Shown here piece by piece: positions 1 to 11,394 of a stretch of DNA of 64,000 nt (position 1 is the first letter of the stretch; each line of letters begins with the position of its first letter). The stretch spans positions 40,313,885 through 40,377,884 of the forward strand of contig NC_045128.1 of the NCBI RefSeq assembly GCF_007655135.1. The letters run 5' to 3'. The notes below the pieces were generated by a model that saw only the letters and a program-made list of their open reading frames with translations, made no database searches and was not told where the DNA came from. The DNA is from Punica granatum (taxonomy: Eukaryota; Streptophyta; Magnoliopsida; Myrtales; Lythraceae). The translations under genes and the position numbers were made by a program.

Positions 1-960
1 TAGTTAAGCTGAAGTGATGAAAGGACAATATAATCCGTGATGCATGGAAGGATCATATATACTTAACCTATCTTACCGAGCCTTTGTCTTTCCCAAGACA
101 TGAACTCAGCAAGTGACAAATTGCCATTAACAATATAAGCGTCTGCACTGCTCCTCCAGTCGTATATGTTTAACAACGGTTCCATCAACATAGAGAGGAC
201 GTTATACGTACGTGTTGCTATACACGAAATATAGAAAATGTCATATATTGTTGTCATGGATGAGCATAGAGGATGAAAGAATATCATATACGCTGTTATA
301 ATAACAAGACTCGGTTGAAAAGATGGGTCGACAACGCTGAAATATTTCTATAACATTCATCCGTAGGGAGAACTCGCGCCCCGAAAACATAATTGCAGGA
401 TTAAAGCCTAGTTAATAAAGGTTAATTTCTGCCCCCTACTTACGTAAAGGGGCAACCTAATTCCAACCACTACGAATGATACAGTGAGATCGACTCATCT
501 CGAGAACACAATTGATGTAAATAATTTGTTACAAAGCAGCTACCAGGATGGATGGTCGGCAAGGAGTTGTTGCCCTAAAATACAGTTTCACACACATAAT
601 ATGCTGTAAGCTAATTAATTACATCACAAATCATAATTACTTTAGTGGCGGTAGGTTTGTTCCCCGAACCAATTCCACCAGTCCTGTATTTGTCCTCTTC
701 CCTGTAGCTCCATAGCGTCTGACACAATTCATATTAAAAATTGTCATTAACTCAAACTTTCAGACACAGTGACAAGTCTTTTCCGTCATCGATACGGTGA
801 TAGAAGACATTATACAAGAAAGAAATCAAAAATAATGACTTACTTCTCTCTCTCTCTCGTGGACTTGCCAAATCTTCACAAGCATAAATTATGAAAAATT
901 GATAAACTCATAGGCTTCTCTAATTATTATATTTAAATAGGTGCAATCCCTCGCTCTACG
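1..960. other. intergenic, no gene recognised
   Basis: AT-rich sequence with no open frame that resembles a known family. A 74-codon minus-strand frame at 63-287 has no recognisable domain and no splice partner. No tRNA or repeat structure is evident here. Confidence 0.5.
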
Positions 961-1255
961 GTAACCCGTTTGGTTAAATCAAAATTTTTTAATTCTATTT
1001 CACTTAACTCCATTTATTTTCAATTTAACAACACAATTATTACTTTTTTATTTTTTCTTCATTTTTTTAACCATTTAATTTAATTTTTAATATTAAATTC
1101 TCTTAATTATTCATTACTTTTTTACACTTTTTCTCATAATTCAATGACATAATCATTACAAACCAATTAAAATACAAATTTAACTTTAACTCTAAAACCA
1201 TAATCATTACAAACCAATTAAAATACAAATTTAACTTTAACTCTAAAACCATAAG
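961..1255. repeat. AT-rich MITE-like element with an internal 51-bp tandem duplication
   Basis: Starts near a GTTTGGTTAAATC-type end and ends near AACTCTAAAACC. The same AT-rich body (TTTTTAACCATTTAATTTAATTTTTAATATTAAATTCTC) recurs near 3.62, 20.5, 25.1 and 37.97 kb, so it is a dispersed family. Its right end carries a perfect 51-bp direct duplication (1149-1199 and 1200-1250). A non-autonomous DNA transposon is inferred from the dispersed, end-matched structure; no transposase is present. Confidence 0.55.
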
Positions 1256-1907
1256 GTGTATCCCTCCCCGCCTTTTCTATATTATATATAATTGATAAAA
1301 GATAAGCAAATTTGTATTCCCTAAGGAACATATAATGTTCAATGTTTCAGTGGAGCTAAAACAACTAGGAAGAGCATTTAAAATTACCCTCTTGATGAGG
1401 GTAAATTTTTTCGAGAATTATAGGACTTCTTTCTAGTTTGAACAGTTCCTTTTTTTCCTTTTGAGCTCGTGCAATGCATGAAACAAAAGAAGGGTCAGCC
1501 ATCAACTACAAGGAAAAGAAAGGTGTGAGGTCCAAAGGAATAATATCAATTTTCGAGTGTGGGGTCATTATAATTTCATGTATCAAGGGTGGAGAGAGAG
1601 AGGGAGACAGAGACAGGTTGCGACTTGTGATGACTTTGCATGGCATGAGGCACATGTTCCTGTTAAAATTAAATTACGTAAAAATACAATATCATTATTT
1701 ATTTAAGAGTAAATTAGCATCCTTAAATTAAGATTTCATCAAAGTTATCTCGAGCCATTTTTTTACGTCCCATTTGCCCTTGACCAAATAAATATACATT
1801 ACAATGACCCCCCTGTCACTCTACCGTTAAAAACTGGATAGACAATAATGAAGTGACATTATTTTATTAATTCCTGGACTTTTATTCTTTCTTTCTCTCT
1901 ATCTCCC

Positions 1908-2208
1908 CCCTTTTTTTTTGCTAAATAAAAGACCAAGAGGAGGAGATCAATGTAACAATTTTCTCTAGAGATTAGAGGAGCTCCACAGCCACCATAAAAT
2001 GTTTCATTCACCCGAATAAATAAAGAGCTCGATAAGACATAACTCACCATGATCCCATCAAAGCGCACAGTAGAACAGAACAGTTCTCATAGGATAGAGG
2101 ACAAGAGTCTACTAACGCTAGCGCCTTCGTGTTTAAATCGAGTTTCGACCTTTTGACCTTTCATTTGGAAGACGAAATCCGTTACCAATTGGGCTACTGC
2201 CTTGGTGA
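1908..2208 (-). mobile_element. tRNA-derived SINE, full length, flanked by a 16-bp target duplication
   Basis: A perfect 16-bp direct repeat TTTCTCTCTATCTCCC flanks the element (1892-1907 and 2209-2224). On the minus strand it starts with a tRNA-like head: an A-box-like TAGCCCAATTGG and a B-box-like GGTCGAAACTC. It ends in an A-rich tail, seen as a T run after 1910 on the plus strand. The length of 301 bp is normal for a plant SINE. It sits inside the left arm of the long-TIR element and postdates it. Confidence 0.75.
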
Positions 2209-2224
2209 TTTCTCTCTATCTCCC

Positions 2225-3540
2225 TTCGTTATATTGTTTTTTCCTTTTTTTTTTCCTAATTCTTTCTTTCAAATATATTATTAAAAGAAATCCCGATTCT
2301 GGAAATTACAGAGACAGACAAGGTGCATGAAGAAAATCGACGGTGGGGGCTCCCGCCAATCACCGGCCTTCCAAGCAACCTCATTGGAGGCTTTCCAAGC
2401 GTCCCCACCCACCCCTCCCCTCCCCTCCAGGCTCCACTTCATTGATGGTCACGTACGCAGCGTCCTTGTATTCCCCCTATTGCCCCCGAATTTTGCTTGT
2501 TCGATGTGTGCCTTAGTTTATACATCAGTAGCACAATCAAATTAAAGCATCTCAATCACATTATATATCTCATTTCAAACGACAAAACAAAAGGGCATAC
2601 AGAAAGGTAAACAATACCATTTCTTCAGACCATCAATCGATTGAGAGATTCAATGCATGGACAATCAAAATCCCCAGAAAAGCAACCAATGGGTTCTCAA
2701 ATCCCCACATGGCAACTTCAAATTCTTACATTGTATGGGATTTACTTGAGCCTCTTCAACTCAACAGCAGCAAGAGTTAAGTATAGCTAACAAAGGTGAG
2801 CTAAACTTCTAATCAGTAGAGTTGAACAGCTAGTTATGAATCGAAGAAAACAAAAGCGATTGTGATGCTAAAAGGGAGAGATTTGAGAAAACCTTGCATG
2901 CGAATTCCTCAAGGGATAGGGATTGAGCAGTTAATTATCTCGACATCATAAAACTGCCCCCCAATTGAATCCCAAGGAAGAATAAAAAATGGGGCCTCGC
3001 CTGTTCGGTGGATTCCCTCCTTTCACACCTCAGCTCCTCCTCATCATTTTTTTTCCTTTCTTTCTGTCGTTGTGCGATTGTACAAGAGAGAGTGGACAGT
3101 GAAAACACAGAGAGCGGGAGAGAGACGAGAGGCTCAGGAACGAGAAAGCCTCATAAAGGGCTCGACCCACTGAGGTCGCCTTGGGGGGTGGGGGGAGTGT
3201 TCGGCGGGGGTGCCTTCACCGTCAATACGCCCCCTAATTCTCTCTTTAAGAATCGAAGAGAATCGGAGAGGAGGGGGAAGGACAGATCCGCGGCAGGGCG
3301 GCCCGCAGTCCACGGACCACCCTACGACATCGTCGGGGGCGTCGGATGCCCCCAACGAGGTCGCCTGGGAGGACAGCCCGCCGGCGACCTATCCCCCGGG
3401 CAACCTCGCCTAATGCGTCAAGTCGTCTGCAGGTGCGTTGGCTGACGGCATGCCCACTGTTGATCTTCCCCGCACAAGCCCTCGTCTTCCGCTCTGGTTT
3501 CTAGAATGTGATAGTCATTTATTTTTTTAGTTTTTTTCTT
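2225..3540. other. interior of the long-TIR element, no functional gene
   Basis: A mixed interior with a GC-rich patch near 3150-3450. Open frames exist on both strands there (for example 3008-3445), but they read as proline-, glycine- and arginine-rich low-complexity sequence with no domain. They are best explained by base composition. A captured gene fragment cannot be excluded. Confidence 0.5.
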
Positions 3541-3621
3541 TAATGATATATTTGAAAGAAAGAATTAAAGAAAGGGAGGAAAAAATATAAGGAAGGGAGA
3601 CAGAGAGATAAAAAGAATAAG

Positions 3622-3892
3622 GATGTATTTATTTTCGCAATAAAGTTTAACTCAATTCAACGTCACAATTATTACTTTTTTTTTTAAATATTTTTAACCA
3701 TTCAATTTAATTTTTAATATTAAATTCTCTCAACTATTTATTACTTTTTCACAATTCAATAACACAATCATTACTTAATTATTATTTTCTCTAAATTATT
3801 TATTACTTTTTCACACTTTTTCTCATAATTCAACAATATAATCATTACAAACCAATTAAAACCAAAACTCAACTCTCAATTCAAACACACTC
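3622..3892. repeat. MITE-like element nested in the right arm of the long-TIR element
   Basis: Same family as the copies at 961-1255 and 37966-38260: the AT-rich body with TTAACTCAATTCAAC at one end and AACTCTCAATTCAAAC at the other. It splits the right terminal repeat of the 1706-4078 element, so it inserted later. Confidence 0.55.
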
Positions 3893-4389
3893 TAAAAGTT
3901 CGGGGGTTAATAAAATAATGTCACGTCGGTGTTATCCGTCCATATTTTAACGACAAAGTGATAGAATGGTCATTTTGATGTACACTTGCTCGGTCAAGGG
4001 CAAATAGGAAGTAAAAAATGGCTCAAGGTAACTTTGATGTATTTTGAATCTTTTCAGGAGCCAATTTGCTAGTTTACTATTTATTTAGTTAGTTTTAATT
4101 TTAGTTACAATTGCTTCGACCTAGAAAAAGAAAAGATAAAAATAAATAAATAAATAATTAATTAATTAATTAAAAAGACACTAAAAATTTCATTATCAAA
4201 TTGAGTTGAAACCTCTTGGTTCCAACAGAGAATACGTGAGTGATTGCACGATCGAAGCTCTTTTTTCTTCAATAAACAAGTTATGTAAATTCTCGGCCAT
4301 ATTCTTTTCCCTGCCTTTTGGGATTCAAAAAAAAAATTGATGTGTGTCAATTAGCTCAGTTTCATGGGGCACGAAAAATTAAGAATATA

Positions 4390-4615
4390 AGGCCTTATTT
4401 GGATAAGGAATAAAAAAAACTTTAACTTTAACTCAACACACTACACAATAAAACACACATTTCCTAAGTCAAAAATTTTAACTTTAACTTTAATTCAACA
4501 CACTACACAACAAAAATACACGTTTCCCAAGTCAAATTTATAATCTCATCTCATTTGTCTTTTTCCACAATCAAAATCAAAATCAAAATTATTTTAATTC
4601 TGAAACCAAACACAT
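4390..4615. repeat. MITE-like element, TAACTTTAACTCAACACACTAC family
   Basis: Contains AACTTTAACTCAACACACTACACAA twice and ends AATTCTGAAACCAAACAC. Related copies lie at 9472-9605, 31413-31585 and 48369-48617. The ends are inverted in the better-preserved copies. It looks partly duplicated inside. No coding capacity. Confidence 0.5.
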
Positions 4616-6292
4616 CGTAAATGTTCACATACTGAGGAAAAGATCTTGATATAGTGATAAAAGGTGTCGATTCAAAATTAAAAAGTTATAAATTCAATTC
4701 TCATGAGTGAAATTTACGTATCTATTTATTTCGTTTTAATAAATCATATTATTGTATTAGATTCATGTGCATATTTTATGTTCTTTTTCAAATGCTAAAA
4801 GCAAGATGATCGTTGACGTTTTAGTATGCTACTACTAGGAGTGAGAATATTTTGTGATATTCAATTAGGCCCATATATGCCAACTAATTGAATTCAAACA
4901 AGAGAAATGTTATTTGTGCCGAACTTGGCAGTGCGGAATAGACACAAGGGCATGCCAGTAATTTTGAACAAGTTGGAAGGCAATTTAGTGGCCCCTCACT
5001 GTTCGGAATATTCGGAGGAAACAATTTCGCATGCAAATTTTTTTCTCCTCAAATAAGGCTTAAAAAAAAAGAGAGAGCTCATCCTACTAAATTAAACTAT
5101 ATGATTATCGAACTTATCCATACATTACAGGTACAGATGCTGACAGACCATTGTCCTTTCGTTTTCTTCATCACTTTAATGTATTTTTCCACTATTTTAA
5201 TTTTAATAAATTTTCTATTCTTCCTTTTGGTTTCCCCTTTCATAAAAAAGAAAAAGGTATCAGTCAGTATAATTAAAGTTAAGACATGAAGATGGCCTGG
5301 CCTTCACCTCATGCCAAAACTTTCGACAAAGGCCCTTCCGTTTCTGTGCCTTTTTCGCTCGTAAAAAGACGAACAGGACACTTTAGTTAATCAATCGAAG
5401 CCGACCGATATTTTCTAACAATCTTATTCAAAACGAGTTTGGGATGGCCCGACTCGAGGTTTTGCATGCGTGGATTCATAAATATACTTAAGCGTCATGC
5501 TATCTCCCTCTACGCTCTACCTATTATTATTGCCTTCGAGAATCAAACATGCATTAAAATAACTGAGCTCGTACTATATTGCCGTGGAAATATGGATTTG
5601 TCAGTCAATATCAGCGTCCCTGTTGGATTATTTATCAATATGTCCTTCTACTTAATTGCGTCATTTGATTATGATTAATTAAATGTTCCAAAGCCAGATT
5701 ACATTAAACATCACCCGAGTTTAGCATTATTTTATGTTTTGTTTTATTATAAAAAAGTTTTCCATCTTCATCAACAGTTCCAAAGCCCAAGTTCAGAGAA
5801 TGGACAGAAAAAATGATATAATATATTTTAATTTTTTAAATAAAAATGGTTTGAATGGGGCCCATGAAAGCACACGCTCTGAACCTGAAACGCGGTGGGC
5901 CTACAAACATAACCGTCCAAAGTTCGTAACGGTTTTCTCCTCGCCTTCCGTCTTTTCGGGCCAAACTTCGTTACTTCCCCTCGGGCAAGACAAACGGGGA
6001 CTGTACAGGACTGGGGCCCGCATGGACAGCACACGTGTGCGGTCGGACCCGCACTTGTAAAGGCCCACCCACCCACTGTCGTCATCATGCAAAACAGAAA
6101 AAAGCGAAACGATTCTCGGAAAAAGACAAAGCCCATGCAGAAAACCTGAGCGCTCCCAATAAAAGCCAAAAAGAAAATAGGAAAATAAATAAATAAATAA
6201 ATAAGCATTAAAAGCATGCCATGCATGCATGATGCATCACACCGAAAAAATATATAAATATAAATATAAATAAATAAATGGGGGAAAGGAAA
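4616..6292. other. intergenic, no gene recognised
   Basis: No convincing exon on either strand. A GC-richer patch at 5860-6070 contains several GGGCC/GCCCA words and an ACACGTGT box. It resembles plant promoter DNA, but no gene lies next to it in the expected position. Confidence 0.4.
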
Positions 6293-6570
6293 GGATAAAA
6301 AAAAAATTCTAAACTTTTTAAATTTTAACGATTTTATCATGATTTTTTTATTTAGATAATTAAATCTCAAATTATCGATTGATAATAATGTTAACACACC
6401 ATTAAATTCTCCGTTAATTTCTCAGCAATTCCTATTAAAATTAACAGAGAAATTGACGATATACCAGTATTATTATTAAATTAGTAGTTTGTGATTTAAT
6501 TAACTAAAGAAAAAAATTTGTACTAAAATAATTAAAACATGAAAAGTTTGATTTTTTTTATTATTAATCC
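6293..6570. repeat. MITE-like inverted-repeat element
   Basis: The left end (from GGATAAAAAAAAAATTC) and the reverse complement of the right end (GGATTAATAATAAAAAAAATC) align over roughly 100 bases. The mirrored TTTAATTAAATC and TTAACAGAGAAATT tracts are the most obvious part. About 278 bp, with no coding capacity. A clear target duplication was not found. Confidence 0.45.
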
Positions 6571-9471
6571 TAATAACAAAAAGGTTTGATGACAAGATCC
6601 AAAAAATAAGCCTGGATTGGCTCTCAGCTACGGAACTATGTAAATGCAGTAACTTGTTGAAATAAACTGTCATTATGGCGTGAAAATAAAATTTGAGTGA
6701 AATAAAGTTTCATGAATATCGTACTTAATTTATTTTTTTGGATTATTTCTTTTACCATCGAAATATGTCTGTTTTCCAAAATTCTCAATTCCAATATCCG
6801 CCAATCTTCTATTTTAAAAAATTATATATATGTGTGCGCGTGCTGCACAATATCAGATAAATTCCGTATTATATAAAAGGATGAGGAATTCAGATAGTGC
6901 AATCAAATGGGTTTGTATGTTTTGCACTAATAATACAAGTAGCTTTTCTCAACTCTAGAAGGGCACGTGCTCTCATTTCGGAAATTTGCGACGATACCAA
7001 CGTTAAGAGAGAAGAACAAAACGGCCTTCACAAATTTGGGGGACAGTTGAAAAAGGAAATGAACTAAAGTTTGGAATGCTTTCAAATGAAACGCCCGATC
7101 CATGCAAGTTTTAATAAGTTGGCAGTAGTATACACATATATAGCAAATATCTTAAGTTCAGCAAACCAACATGTTAAAGGGGACTTGCTCTTAAAACTAT
7201 TGGCCCATATATATATATATATATATATATATCAATTAATTAGCATCTCATTATGCACTTAATTTAGAATAAAATAAGAAATGATAAAAGGAGAAAAATA
7301 TTTATATGTTTGTTTTCTTTTTCAGCTGAATTATACAAATTGAAATAGAAAAACAATTTGATTTCCAGATCAAAATTATTCTTTTGCAGAAGGGGTGTCA
7401 CACGTGCGGCATAATTGCAGAAGGACACGGATGCGACCGGGCAGGCACACGTGTGAGAGGAGGTGAGAAGCTGATCTGGGGGGAGTGGGTGAAGTCCTGC
7501 AGGGAAGGGACCTCTGCTCTGTTACTGAGATTCCGGGCAATGAAAACAAGATCTGTCCCTCCCTCCCGCTCTCTCTCTCTCTCTCTCTCTCTCACTTTCA
7601 ATCCGTATCGCCTTTATCTTTTTCACTTTTTCTGTTAAAACATGAAATCGTGATTTTGACCGATTTCGTTGGCACGGTTCGATCCGATGATCTTTTATTT
7701 TTATTATTATTATTATTATAAAGTTTTGTATTCGAATTTATGAATGGAAACAATCCACGATTTGAATAAACTTATCTATTAAGAGAAATTAGAATTTTAA
7801 TCAATAGACACTAACTTTTTTATATCAGTCAGTGCTATAAATGAGTAAACTTCGATGACTCCCACTATAATCTAATAAATAAACAACGGCGTTTACTCCT
7901 TTTGTAAATGTGGCACCAAAAGCCCTTAATTGTCGTAATGTGAATGTTGTATCACGGTGCGCCATAAAGTCGGATATATCGGGTCAGTTTATGGAGCACA
8001 GTGACATAACATTCACGTGACGGCGATTAAACACTCTTAGTGTCACATTTACTGAAAGAGAAATATTGTGTGGTTAATTTTAAAAAGAGACAATGTCATT
8101 TACTATTTACTAAATTATAGGAAAGTTTTGTCGAAATTTTAGATATACATGTATCTCCAACATCGGTCTCTGTTTCTTCTTTATCCGTAAAAACCGACCT
8201 GAGCCTGAGAGGTTTTTCCTTTTCTCCCGTTTCTGCCTTTGGTTTCTTGCATGAGAATATGCAAATGAAGAGTTGGGTCAGCTTGGGGGAAAATATTTCA
8301 CGAGTAGAGTCATTTATTACTTCTTCTTTTTTTTCAATGAAATCGCGAGAAATTTTCGTTAGAATTATTTAGATGAGATGCTTTTAGTATATTTCAATTT
8401 TTTGTAAGATAATTACGTTGGACGGCTAACAACAATTTGTCAATTGTACTGCACACCGTGACTATATTCAGTTTTGTTGATATTTATGCAATTTTTTTCT
8501 TCCATCATTATGAGAGGATATATTTTTTCACTTGTATATATTTTTATATGGGATTGGATATATATCATGGATAAAGCCATAAAAAGTGGAGCAATTAATG
8601 ATTTTTTTGCGGTCAACATGACCCTTAGGAAAAGAATCAGTAAATTATATGAGGCTCTTACTCTTTAATCTAAACAGATAATATTAAATAATTAATACGA
8701 TAAAGAGACTATTATCACGCCAACCATGACATGAGCGGATAATAACTCATCTAAAACCTCGAAAAAAATTATTCAAAAGTAATTTGACTATGAGAGCTAT
8801 CATTATAAGCTATGGATATATGGAGTTGTCACGGGAAAAAGAAAAGGGTACTTTATATATATGTCGATCCAATCAATGTGCATGCCTTTGATTATTCATC
8901 GTCAATGTATATATATAAACCCGTATATGTATATATTCTCCGAAAATATTAACAAAGGGATTTGCATGCATGAAGAGGATTAACATATTCGGTATGAATT
9001 CTAAATATTCAGAAATTTAATAAACTTCGATCAATTCAGTTAGAATCGGAGCGATCAACTAAAATGTAAAGCTCTCCACCATAATTTTTTGCCACATTTA
9101 AAATTAGCCTTTTATCTTTATTTTATTGTGTCCGACCAAACGTTGCCAATTTGGTCGAGTTTTGCATCTCCGTTCGAGAAAATTAGCAAAAGGTATTCAT
9201 AAACAGACGGGCAGAGATTCTGGTTTTCTGCGAAGCCCGAGAGAGAGTTGTATTGTATGGCTGGCTAATTAGTAACAAGGGAGGGAGGGGAACTCCCATG
9301 CTCTCCACCCACCCACCCACTCGTGCGGGTTCTCGACTTGCACGTAAATATTCTTCGTGCTTCCAAGTTCAAGAGTCCCAAAAAATACTATTACTTTATA
9401 TATGTCTTAACCAAGCATCCTCTCTCTCTCGCGCGAATCCGTCCTAAATTTATCTTTAAGATTATATGTTC
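6571..9471. other. intergenic with microsatellites, no gene recognised
   Basis: Contains an (AT)n run near 7208-7232, a (CT)n run near 7569-7592 and short TTA repeats near 7699-7718. Two CACGTG G-box cores lie near 7401 and 7450, next to a moderately GC-rich stretch. No splice-compatible reading frame or known domain was found on either strand. Confidence 0.45.
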
Positions 9472-9605
9472 CGTTTGATTTCGCAGTTAAAATCACAAAT
9501 ATTTTAACTTTAACTTTAACTTTAATTTTAACTCAACACACTACACAATTATTTGTCATTTTTCACAATCAAAATCAAAATTACTTTAACTCTGAAATTA
9601 AACGC
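9472..9605. repeat. MITE-like element with about 20-bp inverted ends
   Basis: Begins GTTTGATTTCGCAGTTAAA and ends TTTAACTCTGAAATTAAAC, which are near-perfect inverted copies. The interior carries the AACTTTAACTCAACACACTAC tract shared with the 4.4, 31.4 and 48.4 kb copies. A non-autonomous DNA element is inferred. Confidence 0.6.
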
Positions 9606-9619
9606 ACCATAAAATTAAG

Positions 9620-11050
9620 GTGTTTTTAATCTACTGAGAATGACTAGTCCATCTCAAGACATTGTTGTGGTTTGACCGTACTAATACAGAAAGAACTATA
9701 TGAGATCTTGTTATTCGATAAGTAACATTCACTAATTACTCCCGTCAGCGTATTCTTTTCAACCTATTGAATGTGACTATTCTTTATTTTTTTGGAAGCA
9801 TATCAAAAAAAAAGAAGAAGAATGCGACTAATTCTTGTTCTGGTGTCGACGTGGCTCAGTCTGACTATCTTATATACTGATACAAAAAAATCGAGAATTA
9901 AAGAGTATTTATTAATTACTCCTGATAGTATTATCGGGTTTATAACTTCTTTTTTTTAACCATGTGATGACTAGCTATAAATCAATGCGATGGAACAAGA
10001 AGTTTGTATAATCTGCGAGTCTAAGAAATGGCTACTCTAATCTAATCAATCAATAGGTCGCCATCCGAGCGTCCTTAGCTTAACCAAGAACTGCTTCGAA
10101 GGATTATTTTATCTCCATACTAATAGTGCAAGAAAAGTTTGAGGTCCTGTTATCCAGGAAATTAAGGAATCAATAAGTACCCACAGTATTATCGAGGTTC
10201 ATAATTTTTTTTTTAACCATACGGTAGCTACCTATAAATTAATGCCATAAAACAAGAAATTTGTATTTTGTGCAAGTCTATGAAATGGCTACTTGAATCA
10301 ATTTCCTTGGTTCGGGAGTCAACTTAGGCTTGGTTTGCGAGTGGCGTTGCTAAAATGTAAGTGCTGAAGTATAATTATTAAAAAATAAGTGTTAATTTTA
10401 GAACAAACAAAAGTATTTTTGAGGTAATAATTGAAAACTGTTAAAAGTAAAAAGGATAATTATTAGTAGTTGAAACAAAATAAGCAAAAATAGATTTTAT
10501 AAGCATTTATTAACCTACTTGAGAAAATCACATTTGTAGCCGTAATTTCAATCCAAACCGTGATTTCAAAAATTCTCACCAAACACCATATCTGCTTAAG
10601 ATTATAAAAAAATGTAATTATGAAACTTGCCATCGCACTCCCAAATAAACTCTTAATCCGTTCACAAGTGCTTTTGAGACAATTCACCGTACTAATATAG
10701 TAAGAGCAAATCAGAGATTTTGTAATACTAAATTCATAAGAATCTATTAATTACTCTTGACAGTATTATTGGATTCATAAGACTTTTATCATATCTATCT
10801 AACTGTAAATTAATGAGATTTTTTATTATTTAATGTGACTTAATCACTTGTATCTCCCTTCGTAGAAATTTAAGTAGATCTATTGTATATCACACTCTTG
10901 GACATTTTCTTCCTATACCGGTTTTTGTCATCAATGGACATTGGTTGATTTTCGAAAAAAAAAACTGTAAATTAATGGGATGGAACGGGGAAATTTGTAT
11001 TTTATGTGCATGTCTCAGAAATGCGGCTTGATTGTATCGAGTGAGTTCGT
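9620..11050. repeat. array of four diverged direct repeats upstream of the MYB gene
   Basis: Similar blocks occur at about 9680-9770, 9880-10040, 10115-10295 and 10690-11035. Shared words include CTAATACAG/ATAG..AAGA, TTAATTACTC followed by GACAGTATTAT, AAATTAATG.GATGGAAC and AGAAATGGCT. The copies are diverged and spaced irregularly, so this is an old repeat cluster and not a recent tandem duplication. No coding frame is shared between copies. Confidence 0.45.
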
Positions 11051-11274
11051 GAAATGTTGTCGGAACAACTCGAATCTGAACATTCTCATCCATAGTAGAT
11101 ATATAATTTCTTATGTGGGTTGGCTAAAACCAAATCCTGTAACCAAGACCCAAAAAAAAAAAAATGCGAGAAAGAAAATTATGTCTTTTGTCATTAGTTT
11201 TTCCTTCTTTTTTTTTTTTTTTGATATTTTTGCTATAAACGTTATGCTTTGCTTGACCCATGACTCTGTCCTCA

Positions 11275-11284
11275 TATATAAAAA
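11275..11284 (+). promoter_or_regulatory. TATA box of the MYB gene
   Basis: ATATATAAAA lies about 120 bp before the chosen ATG at 11395, leaving room for a leader of roughly 85-90 bases. It also argues against using the in-frame ATG at 11260, which lies upstream of this box. Confidence 0.6.
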
Positions 11285-11394
11285 CCCAGCAACCTTCTTC
11301 GCTCCTCCTCTGCTTTAGGACAGAAAAATGCAAGATTTCTGCCTCTTTGGCTGAACCGCAAAACCCAAAGAAACAATCCTTTTCTTCCCCTACA

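Larger units (their letters stand above)
1706..4078. mobile_element. long-TIR (Mutator-like or foldback) element, non-autonomous
   Basis: The left arm (about 1706-1890 and onward) is the reverse complement of the right arm (about 3893-4078). Shared stretches include the text around GCCCTTGACC, TTTGATG and GTGACATTATTTTATTAA. The 9-bp ATTTATTTA lies on both sides (1697-1705 and 4079-4087), the size expected of a Mutator-like target duplication, although it is AT-rich. The interior (about 2300-3500) is GC-richer and has no transposase. A SINE interrupts the left arm and a MITE the right arm, so both are younger. The family assignment is inference. Confidence 0.65.

Noticed and set aside
63..287. 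74-codon minus-strand frame at the window start
   Set aside because: No recognisable domain; it might be a gene remnant, but nothing in the sequence supports that.
2100..2208. Genuine tRNA gene on the minus strand
   Set aside because: A-box and B-box-like words are present but no cloverleaf can be formed, and the whole unit is bounded by a 16-bp target duplication, so it is a SINE head.
3008..3445. 145-codon plus-strand frame
   Set aside because: Lies in the GC-rich interior of a transposable element, overlaps open frames on the other strand and in other frames, is low in complexity and has no domain.
5828..6397. 189-codon minus-strand frame
   Set aside because: Rich in Phe, Leu and Tyr runs from translated AT-rich repeats and reads across part of a MITE; no domain or splice context.
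11260..11394. Upstream in-frame ATG for the MYB protein
   Set aside because: It lies upstream of the TATA box at 11275-11284, so it is unlikely to be transcribed.
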